From Mantamonas sphyraenae (Eukaryota > CRuMs > Mantamonadidae), in contig JAPMXV010000052.1 in the NCBI GenBank assembly GCA_026936335.1, positions 496,001 to 560,000 on the forward strand: 64,000 nucleotides of DNA, written 5' to 3'. Of this stretch, positions 10,061 to 22,512 are shown piece by piece. Both the position numbers and the translations under genes were made by a program. Each line of letters starts with the position of its first letter. Within the stretch, counting starts at the first letter, position 1. A model generated the notes under the pieces. The model had not been told where the DNA came from and did not search any database. It saw nothing but the letters and a program-made list of their open reading frames with translations.

Positions 10061-13033
10061 TCAACTGCGCCAATACTGGGCCCATCGATGGATGGTCTCC
10101 ACCATTTGAGGAAACAGCGCACTCACACTCTCGGTAATCAACGTCTGGAAGTACTCCAGCGCCTCCTCGTCCGTCAAATCCAGCCGGAACTTCTCCTGGA
10201 CCTTGAGCACACTCTTGTCTGGCTCCAGCGCAAGGTCTGGAATGTTGGCGTCGATCATCAGCACAAACAAGTTCAGAATCAGGTTTGCGCTCTTGCGAAG
10301 GATGTTGAAGGCCTCGCAGCACAGCGATTTGAAGTCGCGGTACGACTTGCTGTCTGCCCCTCCCATGGCTTCTACCATTTCCTTGCACAGTTTCATGGGC
10401 GGAGGGAACGGCTTGGGGTCTCGACCCAGCAGGTAGCCAAAGTCCACATGGAAGAGCAGGCCGTCCTGCGTAAGCAGCAGGTTGTCCAGATGACGGTCGC
10501 CCACACCCAACAGATACGTGATCACAGAGTAGCCCGCACAACTGCGGATGTACCTGTCCATCACCTCTGCCTGCACGCCGTACTCTTCGTTTGGATCCGG
10601 GTACGCCTCTGCAAAATATCCGTGGATCGGGTTGCTGCAATTCTTGTAGTCCGCCAACACGGCAGCCATCGCACGCGAGGGAATAAACTCCACAAAGCCG
10701 TCGTCGCTGCTGGTCGCTTGCACCTTGTACGGCGTCAGCTTCAGATCAAGGTTCTCTTTCTTCAGCAGCTTGTCCATCAGCGAAATCAACTGGATCACAA
10801 GCTGGTCCTGTCGCAGGTCATCTCCATGTTTGAAGATTACACCGTACGGTTCGTCCGACTGTTCCCTGGAAAACTTGATCAGCAGCGGGTTGAGGGCGCT
10901 TTTGAAAATGGTCGCCTTTTCTGGCACCACCCCTGTGACCACCACGTCCGCATCCACAGGCAGTGTCACGTGGTCCAACACCGCCGGTTGCAGGCTCTTG
11001 CCGTCGCCCAGCAGCGTGCGCAGCGTCTCGATGCGCTTTGGCCGCGGGTCTTTCGACGCCTTCAGACCGGACATGATGCTTCCCAGCTGGTCCACCATGT
11101 TCTGTTGCAACTCCAAGTCATGCAAGCGCTCCGTGCCGCCCTCCACGTCCACCAGTGCCATGGAGTACCGGTCCATGACTCGCGAAAACCACTTGTAAAA
11201 CTTGCGGTCCTCTTTGGCCACGCGAATGTACCATGAAAAGTTGTGGCCCATGACGGCGTTGTTTGCAGCCCGTTTGACCAAGAAGCGAGCCAGAGCGCTC
11301 TCGTCGTCTGTGGTTTCGTACCGAAGGGCGTGTACGAGCTGCAGCAGATAGTCCATGAGCTCCTCGTCTTCGGCGGTCTCCAAGATGGACACGGCATACG
11401 CGCGCACCTTGGGTGCCTTGAAATTGGTGCTCAGCAGCTCCAACGAATCGTCCACGTCGATGGGCGCCCACTCGTACATGAGCTCGACGGCCTCGCGGCT
11501 CTCGTGCTTGTCGCTCCAGTCCACACACTTGAGGAACTTTGTCAGAGCCTTCTTCTCGCGAGTCAGCGAGAAGCGGAACTTCCACAGTAGATCCTTCTCC
11601 TCTGCGCTGAGGTCCTTGGTGGGTGGCTGGTTGACAATCAGGGCAATCTGCTTGCGTTCCATCGAATTTGGCTTCAGGTCGCGGTCCATCATGCCTCGGC
11701 GCATGCTACGTGCCAGTTTGCGGTACTTGGTCTCGATGGGGTTTTCCCTGTCCATCTCCGGGTCGGGAACGACAAACACTTCGCTGAGCGCGCTTCCGCT
11801 GCTGCCTGCGCTGCTGCTGCTTGCCGAAACTGCTGCTGCTGCTGCTGCTGCTGCTTGCGTTGTTGCTGCTGCTTCCTGCGCTACCCCCGTTGATGTTGCT
11901 ACCTCCTGTGCCCCCCCCGTTTGCGCTGCTGCCCCCGTTTGTGCTGCCGCTGCTGCTGCTGCTGCCGACGCCTCCGGCGCCCATTCCCACGCTGCCTCCC
12001 AGGCTGCCCACAAGGGCGCTGGTGTTCAATGTGTGCAACACAGCCTCTTTCTCGTGAAATACCACGTCGTACTCAAACGACGGCAGCTCCACGTGCAGCC
12101 AAAGGTTTTCGCTGCGTGTGTTGTCCTGGCGGTTGATCTTTTCAATCTGCTGAAAAGCAAGTTTGTCCAGCCACGGCAGATGCTGGATTTCGTTGCGGTC
12201 ATACTTGTTGATCAGTCGCTCCAGTCGATCCAGTTCTGTTTCTGACGAATCGCGCAGCTTGGCTGGCGTCTTGCTCTGATCGTTGCCGTCTGCCTCCTCG
12301 TTGACCCAAAGCTTGAGTTTGTGTTTGGCCTTTTCCAACGACCTGTGCCACCACCATCACACAAACAAGTGTCAGTTTGTGACGCGCATGCATGTGTGTC
12401 AGTGTCGTCTTCATGTGTGTGCTTGTCGTCCTCCCACACGTCACTCGCGACTTGCGCAACCTGTGTGACTCACCCGTTGGCTGTAAACAATTTGAAGGTG
12501 GTGCCGCCCACAGCCATTGCCTTGCGCGGCGAAAACACGTCCCACACAGTGAATGCAAGCTGCGCATTGAGGGGAAGGTCGCTGTACTTGATGGGAAGCA
12601 CCAGCCACTGGTTCCAGCTGTGTGCAATGAGGCCAGGCGGGGTCACACGGCGTCGTTAGTGGCAGGCTGCTGCGGCGATGGGCGGGAGGGCTTTCTGTGT
12701 CGTACCGGCATTGCGAGCTGTATGGGTGATACGAAGTGTGCGCAGGCAGCCCAATTGGCTTGTCGTCGCTGTACAACTGGCAGGTGACATATAAATCGGA
12801 ACTCTCTTGACTGTACAGGCCCGAGAAGGGCACGTAGGGATCGGCCGCCACGTCCACCAAGTCGTCGCGTGGACGGTGACCCTGCAGCGAGTCCACCTTG
12901 ACCTGCACGTTCAAGGTGATGTCCCCACTGTGGAAGTACTTGTACTCCTGTCCATGTCCATGTGTCCAGGTGCAACCTCCCACTGAGTCAGCAAATGCGG
13001 AAATGCTCCAGCGCACCCAGCTCCACTCACCAT
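10061..13033 (-). CDS. VPS34: Class III phosphatidylinositol 3-kinase VPS34
   Basis: I read exons 13033-13031 (start codon), 12947-12706, 12617-12474, 12342-11903 and 11829-10061, summing to 865 residues. VPS34 phosphorylates phosphatidylinositol at the 3 position for autophagy and endosomal sorting. The C2 domain is clear ([45 protein letters not shown]). It is followed by the helical domain ([20 protein letters not shown]) and the kinase domain with [11 protein letters not shown], catalytic loop [12 protein letters not shown] and [20 protein letters not shown] long Ser/Gly/Ala linker separates C2 from the helical domain. There the frame shifts by one base. I resolve it with a 73-bp GTAGCA...CAG intron ending in a CAG repeat (11902-11830). 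A one-base error in the C8 run at 11911-11918 would also explain it. The initiator ATG abuts a GTGAGT donor, and its start lies 45 bp from the divergent Rpp14 start. Confidence 0.93.
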
Positions 13034-13078
13034 CGCTTGTAAATTTTCTTGGCCCCCGCCTCGCAGTGCAACCCGGCC

Positions 13079-13565
13079 ATGCTCCACGCAGTCAACGTCG
13101 CCCAGGAGTACTACCTCCATGTCACACTGTACGTTTTCCCATTGTGGCCTTCCCTGTCCTCATCGTGCCGTTTCGCCGTCCGTCGACGTCGGCATCTTCG
13201 TCTGACCTTGCCCCGTACGCTGCTCCGTCCTTGTTCCTGCCCTTGCCCAACACAGAGAAACTCAGGACAAGGATACGACACTGGGGATCATTGAGCTGAA
13301 AATGCTTCTGGATGACGCTGTGGAACGTCTGTTTGGCGCTTCCGGTGTCGGGAGCACAAGCGTCGCTGTGCTCGGCTTTGACGAGAGCTCGTGCAGTGCC
13401 ACGCTTTGTGTCAATGCCTCTGCCCTCTTTCTCCTTTGGGCTGCCATCACGCTGATCACAAAACACAACGACGAGCCGTGTGCTGTGCGCGTCAATCGCT
13501 GCGTCCCTCATCTGCTCTCCCTGGCCACCAACAGCCGTGCCTGGACTCCCAAACCTGCGCAGTAG
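13079..13565 (+). CDS. RPP14: RNase P/MRP protein subunit, Rpp14/Pop5 family
   Basis: I read exons 13079-13128 and 13256-13565 (119 residues), joined in frame as EYYLHVTL|ETQDKD. The protein matches the Rpp14 pattern: a first beta strand EYYLHVTL, then a helix of the type ELKMLLDDAVERLFG, a strand VAVLGFDE, and the C-terminal block CAVRVNRCVPHLLSLATNSR. That block parallels the human Rpp14 segment ending in SPFLLALSGNSR. Rpp14 works with the catalytic RNA in nuclear tRNA 5' processing. Pop5 is the sister family and cannot be fully excluded, but the SLATNSR ending favours Rpp14. The gene is head-to-head with VPS34 and its stop is 23 bp from the MED12 stop. Confidence 0.8.
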
Positions 13566-13588
13566 AGGAGGCAAACCAAATGCATTTC

Positions 13589-16500
13589 TCAGTCTTCATC
13601 CTCATCCTCATCCTCCTCATCGTCGTCGTCGTCGTCCTCGTCGTCGTCCTCTTCGTCGTCCTCTTCCCGTTTGCGTTTCGTGCCTCCTGTCCCCAGCGGG
13701 CTCTGGTTCTTCGTATCTGCCACTGCTCCAGGCATCGAAGCCTCGCCTTCATGCCCGCCCGTGTGCACTGCCCAGGCTTCTTGTTCGTTCACCGGCACGC
13801 TTCGGCGCTCCAATGTGCTGGGACGTGTGCGCATGGTCAATCCAAAGTTGCCTACCTTGAGTTCCTGTGCATGCCAATCTTCAATCAGCGTCCACGAGTC
13901 AAAGTATTTGCTCTTGGCACGCGCTGTGCCATGGCCGCGTCGTGGTTGAGGTTCATCTTGCTCGTCCAGCTCTTGCAAAAGACCCTTGAGCGACACCACC
14001 TGTCCATTCTGGACATTGGATCCACCGATTCCAGTGCTGTTGCTGCTGCTGCTGCTGCTTTCCACGCTCATCTCGTTGCTTGCGCGCGAATCGCCACGCA
14101 CGAGTGAGAACGGGTGAGTCAGCGAGGTCGGCTGCACCATGGGCACATTGGACGATCCCTCCCACAGGGGAAGCACCGTGGCCACTCGCTGCCACGCTGG
14201 GTCTACGCTGCTCCAGTTTCCAATCTGCTTGCGCAGCTTCATGCCCTCAAACTGTGTGGGTGGCGCAGATGCGCTGGACGATCCCCCGCCCTGCATCGAT
14301 CGTTGCCGTCGCATGTTCGATTGCATGCCTCGTCCACTGCTGCTGTTGCTGCCACTACTGCTGCTACTGCTCCCATTGACGCCTGTGCTGCTGCCGCTTG
14401 ATCCCGCGGTGTTGCCTGCACTTCCGTTGCCATTAAACAGAGCCGCTGCTGCGTCCAGACACAGAGAAAACACATCTGTGCCTTCCCACGCACGCAATTC
14501 TTGCATGCGCAGCAGAGCCAGCACTTCGTTCATCAGCTTTTCGTGCGGTAGGTTCTTGCGATCTTGACGCAACACATTGGCAATGGCCACCACAATACGC
14601 AGCGCAAACATCAACTGCTTCTGCAGTACTGCTTGCTGGGATGCGTAGCGCATGCCGGCGGACACTTCGCCAATAAGCGTCTGCAACAGAAGCAACACAC
14701 TTTTGCCCAGCTGCCCGGCCACGTTTGGATCTTTGCCCAGTGTGCTGATCACTGGCGCCGCCACACTCACCAGATTGTCCATTGTGTCTGATTGCCACTC
14801 CACAAAGTCAAACAGCTGGTCATGCTCGTTGTCCATAGCACTGCGATCATCGGCGCCCACCGACGTCCTGTGTTCAGCCAGGCGTTTGATGCACGCACTC
14901 ACAAGCCTGCACATCGACAGTGCCAAGCGAGGCACAGCCTGCAGAATGCGCGTAAACATGCCCAAGTGCTCTTGGTGCTCCTTGGAATCGCGCCCCGGCG
15001 CTTCTACGCACACGCAGCGCACAAAGGTGTGCAGCACGCGCTGTGTCAGGCTCGCATGCCGCTTGGGATCTTTGTGTACATACTCTGACAGCAGGGAAAG
15101 CAGAAGCGCGGTGCTCTCGGCCTCCCAACAAGAAGTGGTTCGCAGGGCGTTTTCCACCACCGTGCCAATGTACGCCTGGTCACACTCCTGGGCCGGATCC
15201 ACGGCCAACCCAAGCATATCCTGGTGCAGGTAGTGCCACAGCTTCACCTGCCTGCCCACCTCCAATTCGCCCGCCACGTCCATTACGGCCTTGCGTCCCA
15301 TCAACACAAGTTCACGCAGCGGAGCGCACGAAACAATGGCCTCCAGCGTTGCCTGCTTTGCAGCTGCCTCCTCATCCCGTGAGTCAGAGCCGTCCTCCGA
15401 AGTGAGCATCAGGCGCATCCAGCGCACCACGTTGCCATTGAGCCTGACATCTGCACGCACCGCGAGCAGTTCGACCTTGCTCTTCAGGGCGTTGTAGGCC
15501 AAGCTTTCAAACCACCACGCTTGCATGCTCTGAGCATCCTGTGAGCTGCTGGTACGTGCGGTTTCCTGGTCCAGAGCAAACACTGCCCTGCCCAATCGCA
15601 TGCCCAACATTCGCTCACTGACCTCGTTGCTGCGTAGCGCTGGCAGAACAGTGTACTGCAGGACGCGAGCGTGCGATACAAGGCCCATGGCCACCAACAT
15701 CGATGCGATCTGGATCAACGCGTCGCTGCACGCCTGTTGGCTGGATTCCGAGGCCAGCGTCTCTGCATTGGGCATCCCTGCAAGGGTGGCCAGCTTGGCC
15801 ATGTGCTGAGGCCGCATCAGACACACAGCCATGACCTGGCACAGCAGTTGGTCAAAGTTGCACTTGCAGGCAAGCTGAGGCAAGGTGTCCACCATGGACA
15901 GCAGCATGCAGGAGCCGTACACATGTGCAAAGTGGCCTGATGCTGCATACTCGTGCACACAACTCACAAGCACGATCGCTGCGAGCTGAGCTGCGTGCAC
16001 ATGCTGCGACGACATGGGAACCCACACATTGTGGCTCACGCCCAGGTTCCAAACGCGTGCCACGCTGGCATCGTCACACACAGCCTCGCCTCCAGTCAAC
16101 CAGCCCACCAGCGTCTGAAGGGGCTTGCTTGAGTACGACGACTCGGTGAGAATGGACCAAAGCCGCTCGTTGTCCATCTGCAGCGTTGACATTGCGTAAT
16201 CCCTTTCCGAGTGCAGTTTCTTGCTGAGAAGGTTGCGCAGGCGTCGCAGGGGCACGTCATGCTGTCCCTGGCTGGTGAAGCGTTCAATGACCTCCACGTG
16301 GTCTTTGCCATACTTGTTGCTGTTGGGTCCACTCTCCTTGTGGATGTAGCTGGCAAACACAAAGTCCAGTCCCATCCATCCGTTTGCCACAGTTGACAGT
16401 TCCAGCTTTGCCAGCAGCGCACCCAGTACATCTTCGCTGAAGAAGGCTTGATTGCTCACGAGAAGGAACTCCATATGCGTCAGCTCGTCGTACAGAAGGC

Positions 16501-19500
16501 GCATCAGAGTCTGCGAAAACACCGCGTGTGCAGCATACATGGGTAGTGATGAGTGCTTGCCCGTGGAACCCACACTGCCACCACCGCCACCACTGCTACC
16601 ACTGCTGCTGTTGCTGCTGCTGCTGTTTTCTTCGCTTGTCCTGTGCTTCGTAACGCGTTCGTTGTTTTCGGGCAATGCAAGGATGGAGAGCAGCCATTTG
16701 ATGAGCTCCATGCTGTGAAAGTCGTCTCTGGCCATGTGAAGCAGCGTGGCCACACAACGAAGCTGGACGGGATCGATACCTGAAGCCCAGCTCCACTGTA
16801 CGTACGTGCTTGCCTGCCTCTTTGTGGTGTCCCTGCTGGAGCCCTCCACGTCCATGTCGTCGTCGCCACCCACAGACTCTGCCTCGCCCAGAATCGACGT
16901 TGTGGACACCGATGGAGCCAGCAGCAGGGAATTGTGCTTCTTCCTGCGCGCGGTGCCTGCCTGACTCGAGGAGCCTTCTGTCTCACCGTCACCGCCGTGG
17001 TCACTCTCATCCTCCGAGTCCGAGTCACTGTCTGGGTGTTCGGTGGGCAGGTACACGTGTGCGTTGTTTGTAGGCTGTGGTGCAATCAGGTGCAGAGGGC
17101 GATCGGTTGTAAAGGCAAGGCGACCTTGGATGTGAGGGACCGAACGCAGGCTTTCGTGCAGCCATGAACTCATGCGGTGGACATCGAAATGTGTGCTCTC
17201 GTTCAACAACGTGGTGAGCTTGCTCCACGTGCGCTGCAGGGAATCCAGGCGGTCGCCCGAGCTGGAGCTGCCAGGCTGGGCCAGCTGGCGCAGGAGGTGG
17301 TTGACCAGGGCAGCAAAGGTGCGCACGTTGTATGTATAATCCATGGTGTGGAGGCCATAGAGGAGACGGCGCCTTGAGTTGAGACCTGAGCGAGTAAACT
17401 CAAAAACGGCAAACTGGGTGAGAAAGTGGTGGTGGCGTGTGTATGATGCCGTGCCACGTTGCGTGTCCTTGAGCGTGTCATGGACGAGCAGGCTACGCAC
17501 GTAGCGCATGTGTGAAAACAATTCGACGCGAGCCAGTTCCGTAAAGAGGAGATGGAGGGAGATCAGCTCGTTGGGACGCAAGGACGCAACGTCGAGGCTG
17601 TCCAGGAAAGAGTCCACAATGACGGCATGCATGCGGGTCTTGGCCACGTCTGCCTTTTGGCAGTGAGTCAGGAGCATGTGTACGACAAGGAAGGCCTTGC
17701 GCTGGATGTTGCCGCCGTCGCCACGAATGGCCCAGGTGAGTACAAACGAAACCAAGTCTGCGAGATTGCCAGCAAAGATACCATGGGAGGCATCGGCATT
17801 CTGGAGGAGGGCAGCCCACGATCGAGCAACTGCGCTCTGGCCTGGAGCCGGACCGAGGGTGGCAGATGAGGCTGCGGCGCCTGTGGGCCCTCCTGTGTTG
17901 TTGGAGTTGGAGGAACCCAGAGCAATGACGGGGGTGGTGGATGAAGAGAGGGCATGCGCCCCACGGTGACCAAAGACACGCTTGGCGAGGGCTGTGGCGT
18001 TGCCTTGGAGGCGTCTGCGGTTGAGGATGGCAATTAGGTCCATGCGTTGGGAGGTGGATGTGCCCCTCAAGCGGGCAAGGTCATGGTGGCGTTTGTACAG
18101 AGAGAGGACGTTGCGTTGGAGAGCGGCATCAAGTTGGAGAACGGCGAGGTCATGCTGGAGGACGCTAGTGTGGACGGCACTGCCCATGGACATGAGGATG
18201 TGTTGGAGAGAGGGAAGGGAAGGAGTGGAGGGGGCGCCACGCGCAGAGGCGGCATTGGTTGCGGCGGCGCTGGGGCCGACGACGAGACTGCGGACATCAT
18301 CCGGGGGAGGGCCGAGAAGGTGCATGAGGGTTGTGTGCAGACTGAGTGTGTTGCGATGATGGTGTGCAGAGGTGATGTTGTTGGGCCCGTTGATGAGGAC
18401 AGCGCGGAGAGTGTGCAAAGGGAGCGCCTGGGTGTCGACGAGGACGTCGGTGGCAGCTGTGACGATGTGCTGGAAAATGTACATGGCGTTGGAAAGGACC
18501 TGTGATTGGAGCTGTGCTGGCGTGTTGCGCAGCATGGCTTGTGTGCGTGCGGCCGAGGAGCCCGACGAGATGCCCGGAGTGAGAGGGGTTGCAAAGGCCA
18601 CGGACAGTTCGGTAGAGGGCGCAGAGAGGGATGTTCCGGGCCCAGGAGAGCGGGAGTGGGACTGAAGGGCACCGAGGGCGCTGGCCACAGTCCAGATGCA
18701 CGCACGTGTGCTGCGGAGGAGCTGGAGGACCATGGTTCGGGACTTGCAGATGTCGCCGATGAGCATGAGGACGACGTTCTGGATGGCGTGCCAGTGGAAA
18801 CAGCGTTGCATATGATTGCTGTGGATATAGGCGAGCTGGTCGAGGAGCCAGTTGAGGAAGGAGGTCTTGTCCAAGAGGCCTTGATGGTAGTGGACGAGAG
18901 CAAGCTGGACGACGTAAGTCCAGTGAGCCTGAAGGGAGTCGAGATGGCTTTGGAGCTGTTGAATGCTCATGGCATGGGCACCATTGGTCTCAAGGGAGAA
19001 GCCACGTCCCGGGGTGGCATTGGAATTTGTGCCCGGGGTGCGCAGCGGAGTGCGGTGAGAGCTGTGGGCGGTCGTGGAAGAGCCTGATGCGCTTCCACTG
19101 TCCGTGGATACCTTGTCGACGTTGTTGATGACTGTGTTGAGGTATTCCACAATGTGCTTTGTCCATTCCTCGCGGCGCAGCTTGCGGGTGGTGTTCTGCA
19201 ATTGGCGGGTGAGTGTCGTTGTCTTTCTTCAAGGCTGTGGAGCTACACGCACACACACACACTTACGTTGCTGGCGTCATCTTTGGGATTGAAGCCAAAC
19301 TTCTTTTGACCGACGTAGATGACCTTGACGGCCCAGGTGGCGCGAAGGAAGGGAACGCGGTGCTCGGCAAGCTGACTGAGCAGACGGACGCCAAGGAATC
19401 CATGGGGCACGCGCTCCATGCTGTCCAGGGGCACACGGGCATCGGCAAGGCGGGCAAAGAAGGAATGGTGGGCTCTGCTGTCGAGTTCTGGAAAGAGCTG

Positions 19501-19968
19501 ACTCTTGCGGCGAAAGACCTGCCTGGAGGCGGCGCGTCGTGCGAGAGAACGCTTGTTCTGGGCCTTTTGCTGGATGGTGGATACCATGGAGGCAGAGCTT
19601 GTGAGGAACTGCTGGATGTAGTCGCGACGTGGGGCAAACACGCTTGCGTAGGAATCGTGCTCGTTGCGACGTGTCTGGGTGTGTTGGAAGTAGTACCCGT
19701 TCATCACGGCGTCGACGTTCAGATGCTCATGCTGGATGTACTCCAGGCCTCGTGTTTCCTCCAAATCATAAAAATCTGGGGTGCCGTGCTTGCCAAGGTC
19801 TCTGCGCGCAGCACTGGCTGGGCGTGTGAGGCGGTACAAGCGCGTGCGTGCAAGTCGTGGCTGGCCGGCGTTGTGTGCGGGACCTGCAGAGGATGACGCA
19901 GAGGCAGCCGACGCGGCCAAACCAGAGGAAGAGGATGCAAGAGACGATGAGGCTGTATTGCGGCTCAT
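13589..19968 (-). CDS. MED12: Mediator complex subunit MED12
   Basis: I read two exons, 19968-19267 and 19195-13589 (2102 residues). MED12 belongs to the CDK8 kinase module of Mediator and activates CDK8-cyclin C. The Med12 domain lies at about residues 130-240, with SFFARLADARVPLDSMERVPHG and the block RVPFLRATWAVKVIY, matching animal MED12 segments around VPVMRAAWLIKM. The following LCEWAV-type region has WTYVVQLALVHYHQGLLDKTSFLNWLL. The remainder is alpha-helical with long Ser/Asn/Gly linkers, and the C-terminus is acidic (Glu/Asp run at 13590-13668 followed by a basic KRKREE). Length and domain order fit MED12. Sequence conservation outside the N-terminus is low, as is usual for the family. 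Its start is only 9 bp downstream of the stop of the same-strand J-protein gene, so the promoter must lie inside that gene. Confidence 0.85.
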
Positions 19969-19977
19969 GGCTGTGGC

Positions 19978-21331
19978 TCAGCCAGACTTTGCCTTTTTGT
20001 TGTTCAGAACGCGCTTGAGGTCTGTACGTTGTGGCGACGGGGCAGTGTGTGAGGAGCAGGGTGTGGAAAGAGGGATGATTGGGCGATTATGTGTGTGTGT
20101 GTGGGGGGGGGTGGGTGAAGGGAGGAGGGGGAGAGGCACGAGGAATGGGAGCAAAGGGGCAAACGCACTCTTGGACGGGTTCTTGATGTTGACCTTGGGC
20201 TCGGGCTTGGCCTTCATAAAGTCCTGGAGGCGCTTGCCGACGCCAAAGTAGAACCAAGCGCCAATGGCGAAGAGGGCGACGATGACGATGGAGTTGAGGA
20301 TGTCTGCAGTCTCCGGGGCGAGCTCGTTGCCGTAGATGGGATCGGTTTCGCCAAAGCGGAGGTAGCTGCGAGGGTCAGGGGTCATGGGGAAGGGGAACCG
20401 GGCCAAGGAGTGAGTGTGGGTGGGGGGTGCGTGACAGGCAAGGGGCCTGGGTGGGGATGAGGGCGAGTGGAGAGGAGAGGGGCCGAGCGTGGGGAGGTGA
20501 AAGGAAGATGCCACGTGTCCGTGTCGGAGGGGAAACCGGGAACTGGAGGACAGGGTGGACAGGGGGGCCCACATACCGGTCATAGGCCTTGCGCAGCTTC
20601 TTATCCTTGAGCACACCGTAGGCTTCGGTGACCTCGGCGTACTTCTTGGCAGCATCCTCGCCGCTGTTGCTATCCGGGTGGTACAGCTTGCTGAGGCGGA
20701 TGAAAGCGCGCTTGATGGCCTTTGCGTTTGCGTTTGTGTCGACGTCCAGGACGTTGTAGTAGCTCTTGTCCTCTGCACGGTGCGGGAAGGGTGCACCATG
20801 GGACGGAAGCGTGGGAAGAGAGTGAGCGCGGGAGGCAAACGGGGCAATGGCGTTGACGGCGAGTGGGGCAAAGTGTGGCGCATGTCATGTTGGACAGAAC
20901 GCCACAACAGGCTAGGCAGACACAGGGGGAGGCAAAGGCGTGCTGGAAACAAGGCGCATGAGGCGTATTCATGTGCACGGCATGATAGAAGGGCAAGGGC
21001 ATGGGTGGGTAGGCGATGACGGGGCGTGGGAAGCTGAGGTCGACGGGCAACAACAAGAACGGGCTGTGCACGTACCGGGCATCTTGCGGGCCATTTCCAG
21101 CATGGAGAGGATGCGCTGCTTCTCCTCCTCTCGCTTGCGAGCATCACGCTCTGCACGCTTCTTCTCCTTGTCGGCCTTGGTCTGTTGGTTCTTGGAAGCC
21201 TCTGCAGAGGCCTCGACTGTAGGCTGGCTCTTCTTGTCCTCGGCAGCGGGAGCCGCAGAGGCGCCGTGGCACAGAGCCAGAACGCACAGGGCCACCAGGG
21301 CCACGAGAATGATCACACGTCGAGTCTGCAT
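19978..21331 (-). CDS. Membrane-anchored J-domain (Hsp40) protein of the secretory pathway
   Basis: I read exons 21331-21076, 20772-20577, 20365-20169 and 20021-19978 (230 residues). A signal peptide spans residues 1-26 (VIILVALVALCVLALCHGASA). A charged Lys/Glu segment precedes the J domain (about 86-151), which holds the essential tripeptide in KLYHPDSNSGEDAAKKY and a canonical DKSYYNVLDVD start. A single membrane segment follows (SIVIVALFAIGAWFYFGVG) and then a short basic tail. The topology suggests a lumenal J domain recruiting BiP-type Hsp70 in the ER, as for DNAJC-class membrane J-proteins. I cannot assign a specific orthologue. It is divergent from ATG8, with 84 bp between start codons. 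Confidence 0.85.
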
Positions 21332-21415
21332 CACGGGTCGGGTTTGGATTGGGATGGATGGCGGAGGGCGAACGGTGCTGCGCTGGCCCGTCCAAAGAGC
21401 CGATCCACCGTCGCC

Positions 21416-22228
<813 letters not shown>

Positions 22229-22512
22229 GCGCGGTTCATTTTCCAACAAAAGCGGTCACACAAGTCATTATTATCAGCTGTAAGAGGAGCGCAGTGTTGC
22301 TCTAGGCACTGCTAGTAATCTTGTCGCATGTGCAGTCCGGAGGTGGCAGAGACGAGCGCAGGGAAACAACAGACCAGCAACAGGCCAACACTCTGGACCG
22401 CTATTTGGGAATCCATCGCAAGGAACTGGTGGGTACCAACTGGCACACATCGGAGCTGTCGAAGAACAGGTTCACGAGTAGACCGTGCCAGCCCCCACGC
22501 ACCCAACTCTGC
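22229..22512. other. Left flank of the Fanzor-type ORF
   Basis: These 284 bp lie between the ATG8 stop and the first ATG of the large ORF. The large reading frame is already open from about 22306 but has no ATG before 22513, so translation may start there or via an upstream exon spliced into this stretch. A purine-rich 13-mer at 22282-22294 nearly matches, in inverted orientation, 27797-27810 on the far side of the ORF. I see no RNA gene here. Confidence 0.4.

Noticed and set aside
9590-11236. 548-codon plus-strand ORF antisense to VPS34
   Set aside because: Its residues are the compositional shadow of a conserved kinase gene and match no family; the minus strand is clearly coding.
11911-11918. 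VPS34 frame shift read as a pseudogene
   Set aside because: All kinase, helical and C2 motifs are intact and a plausible short intron restores the frame.
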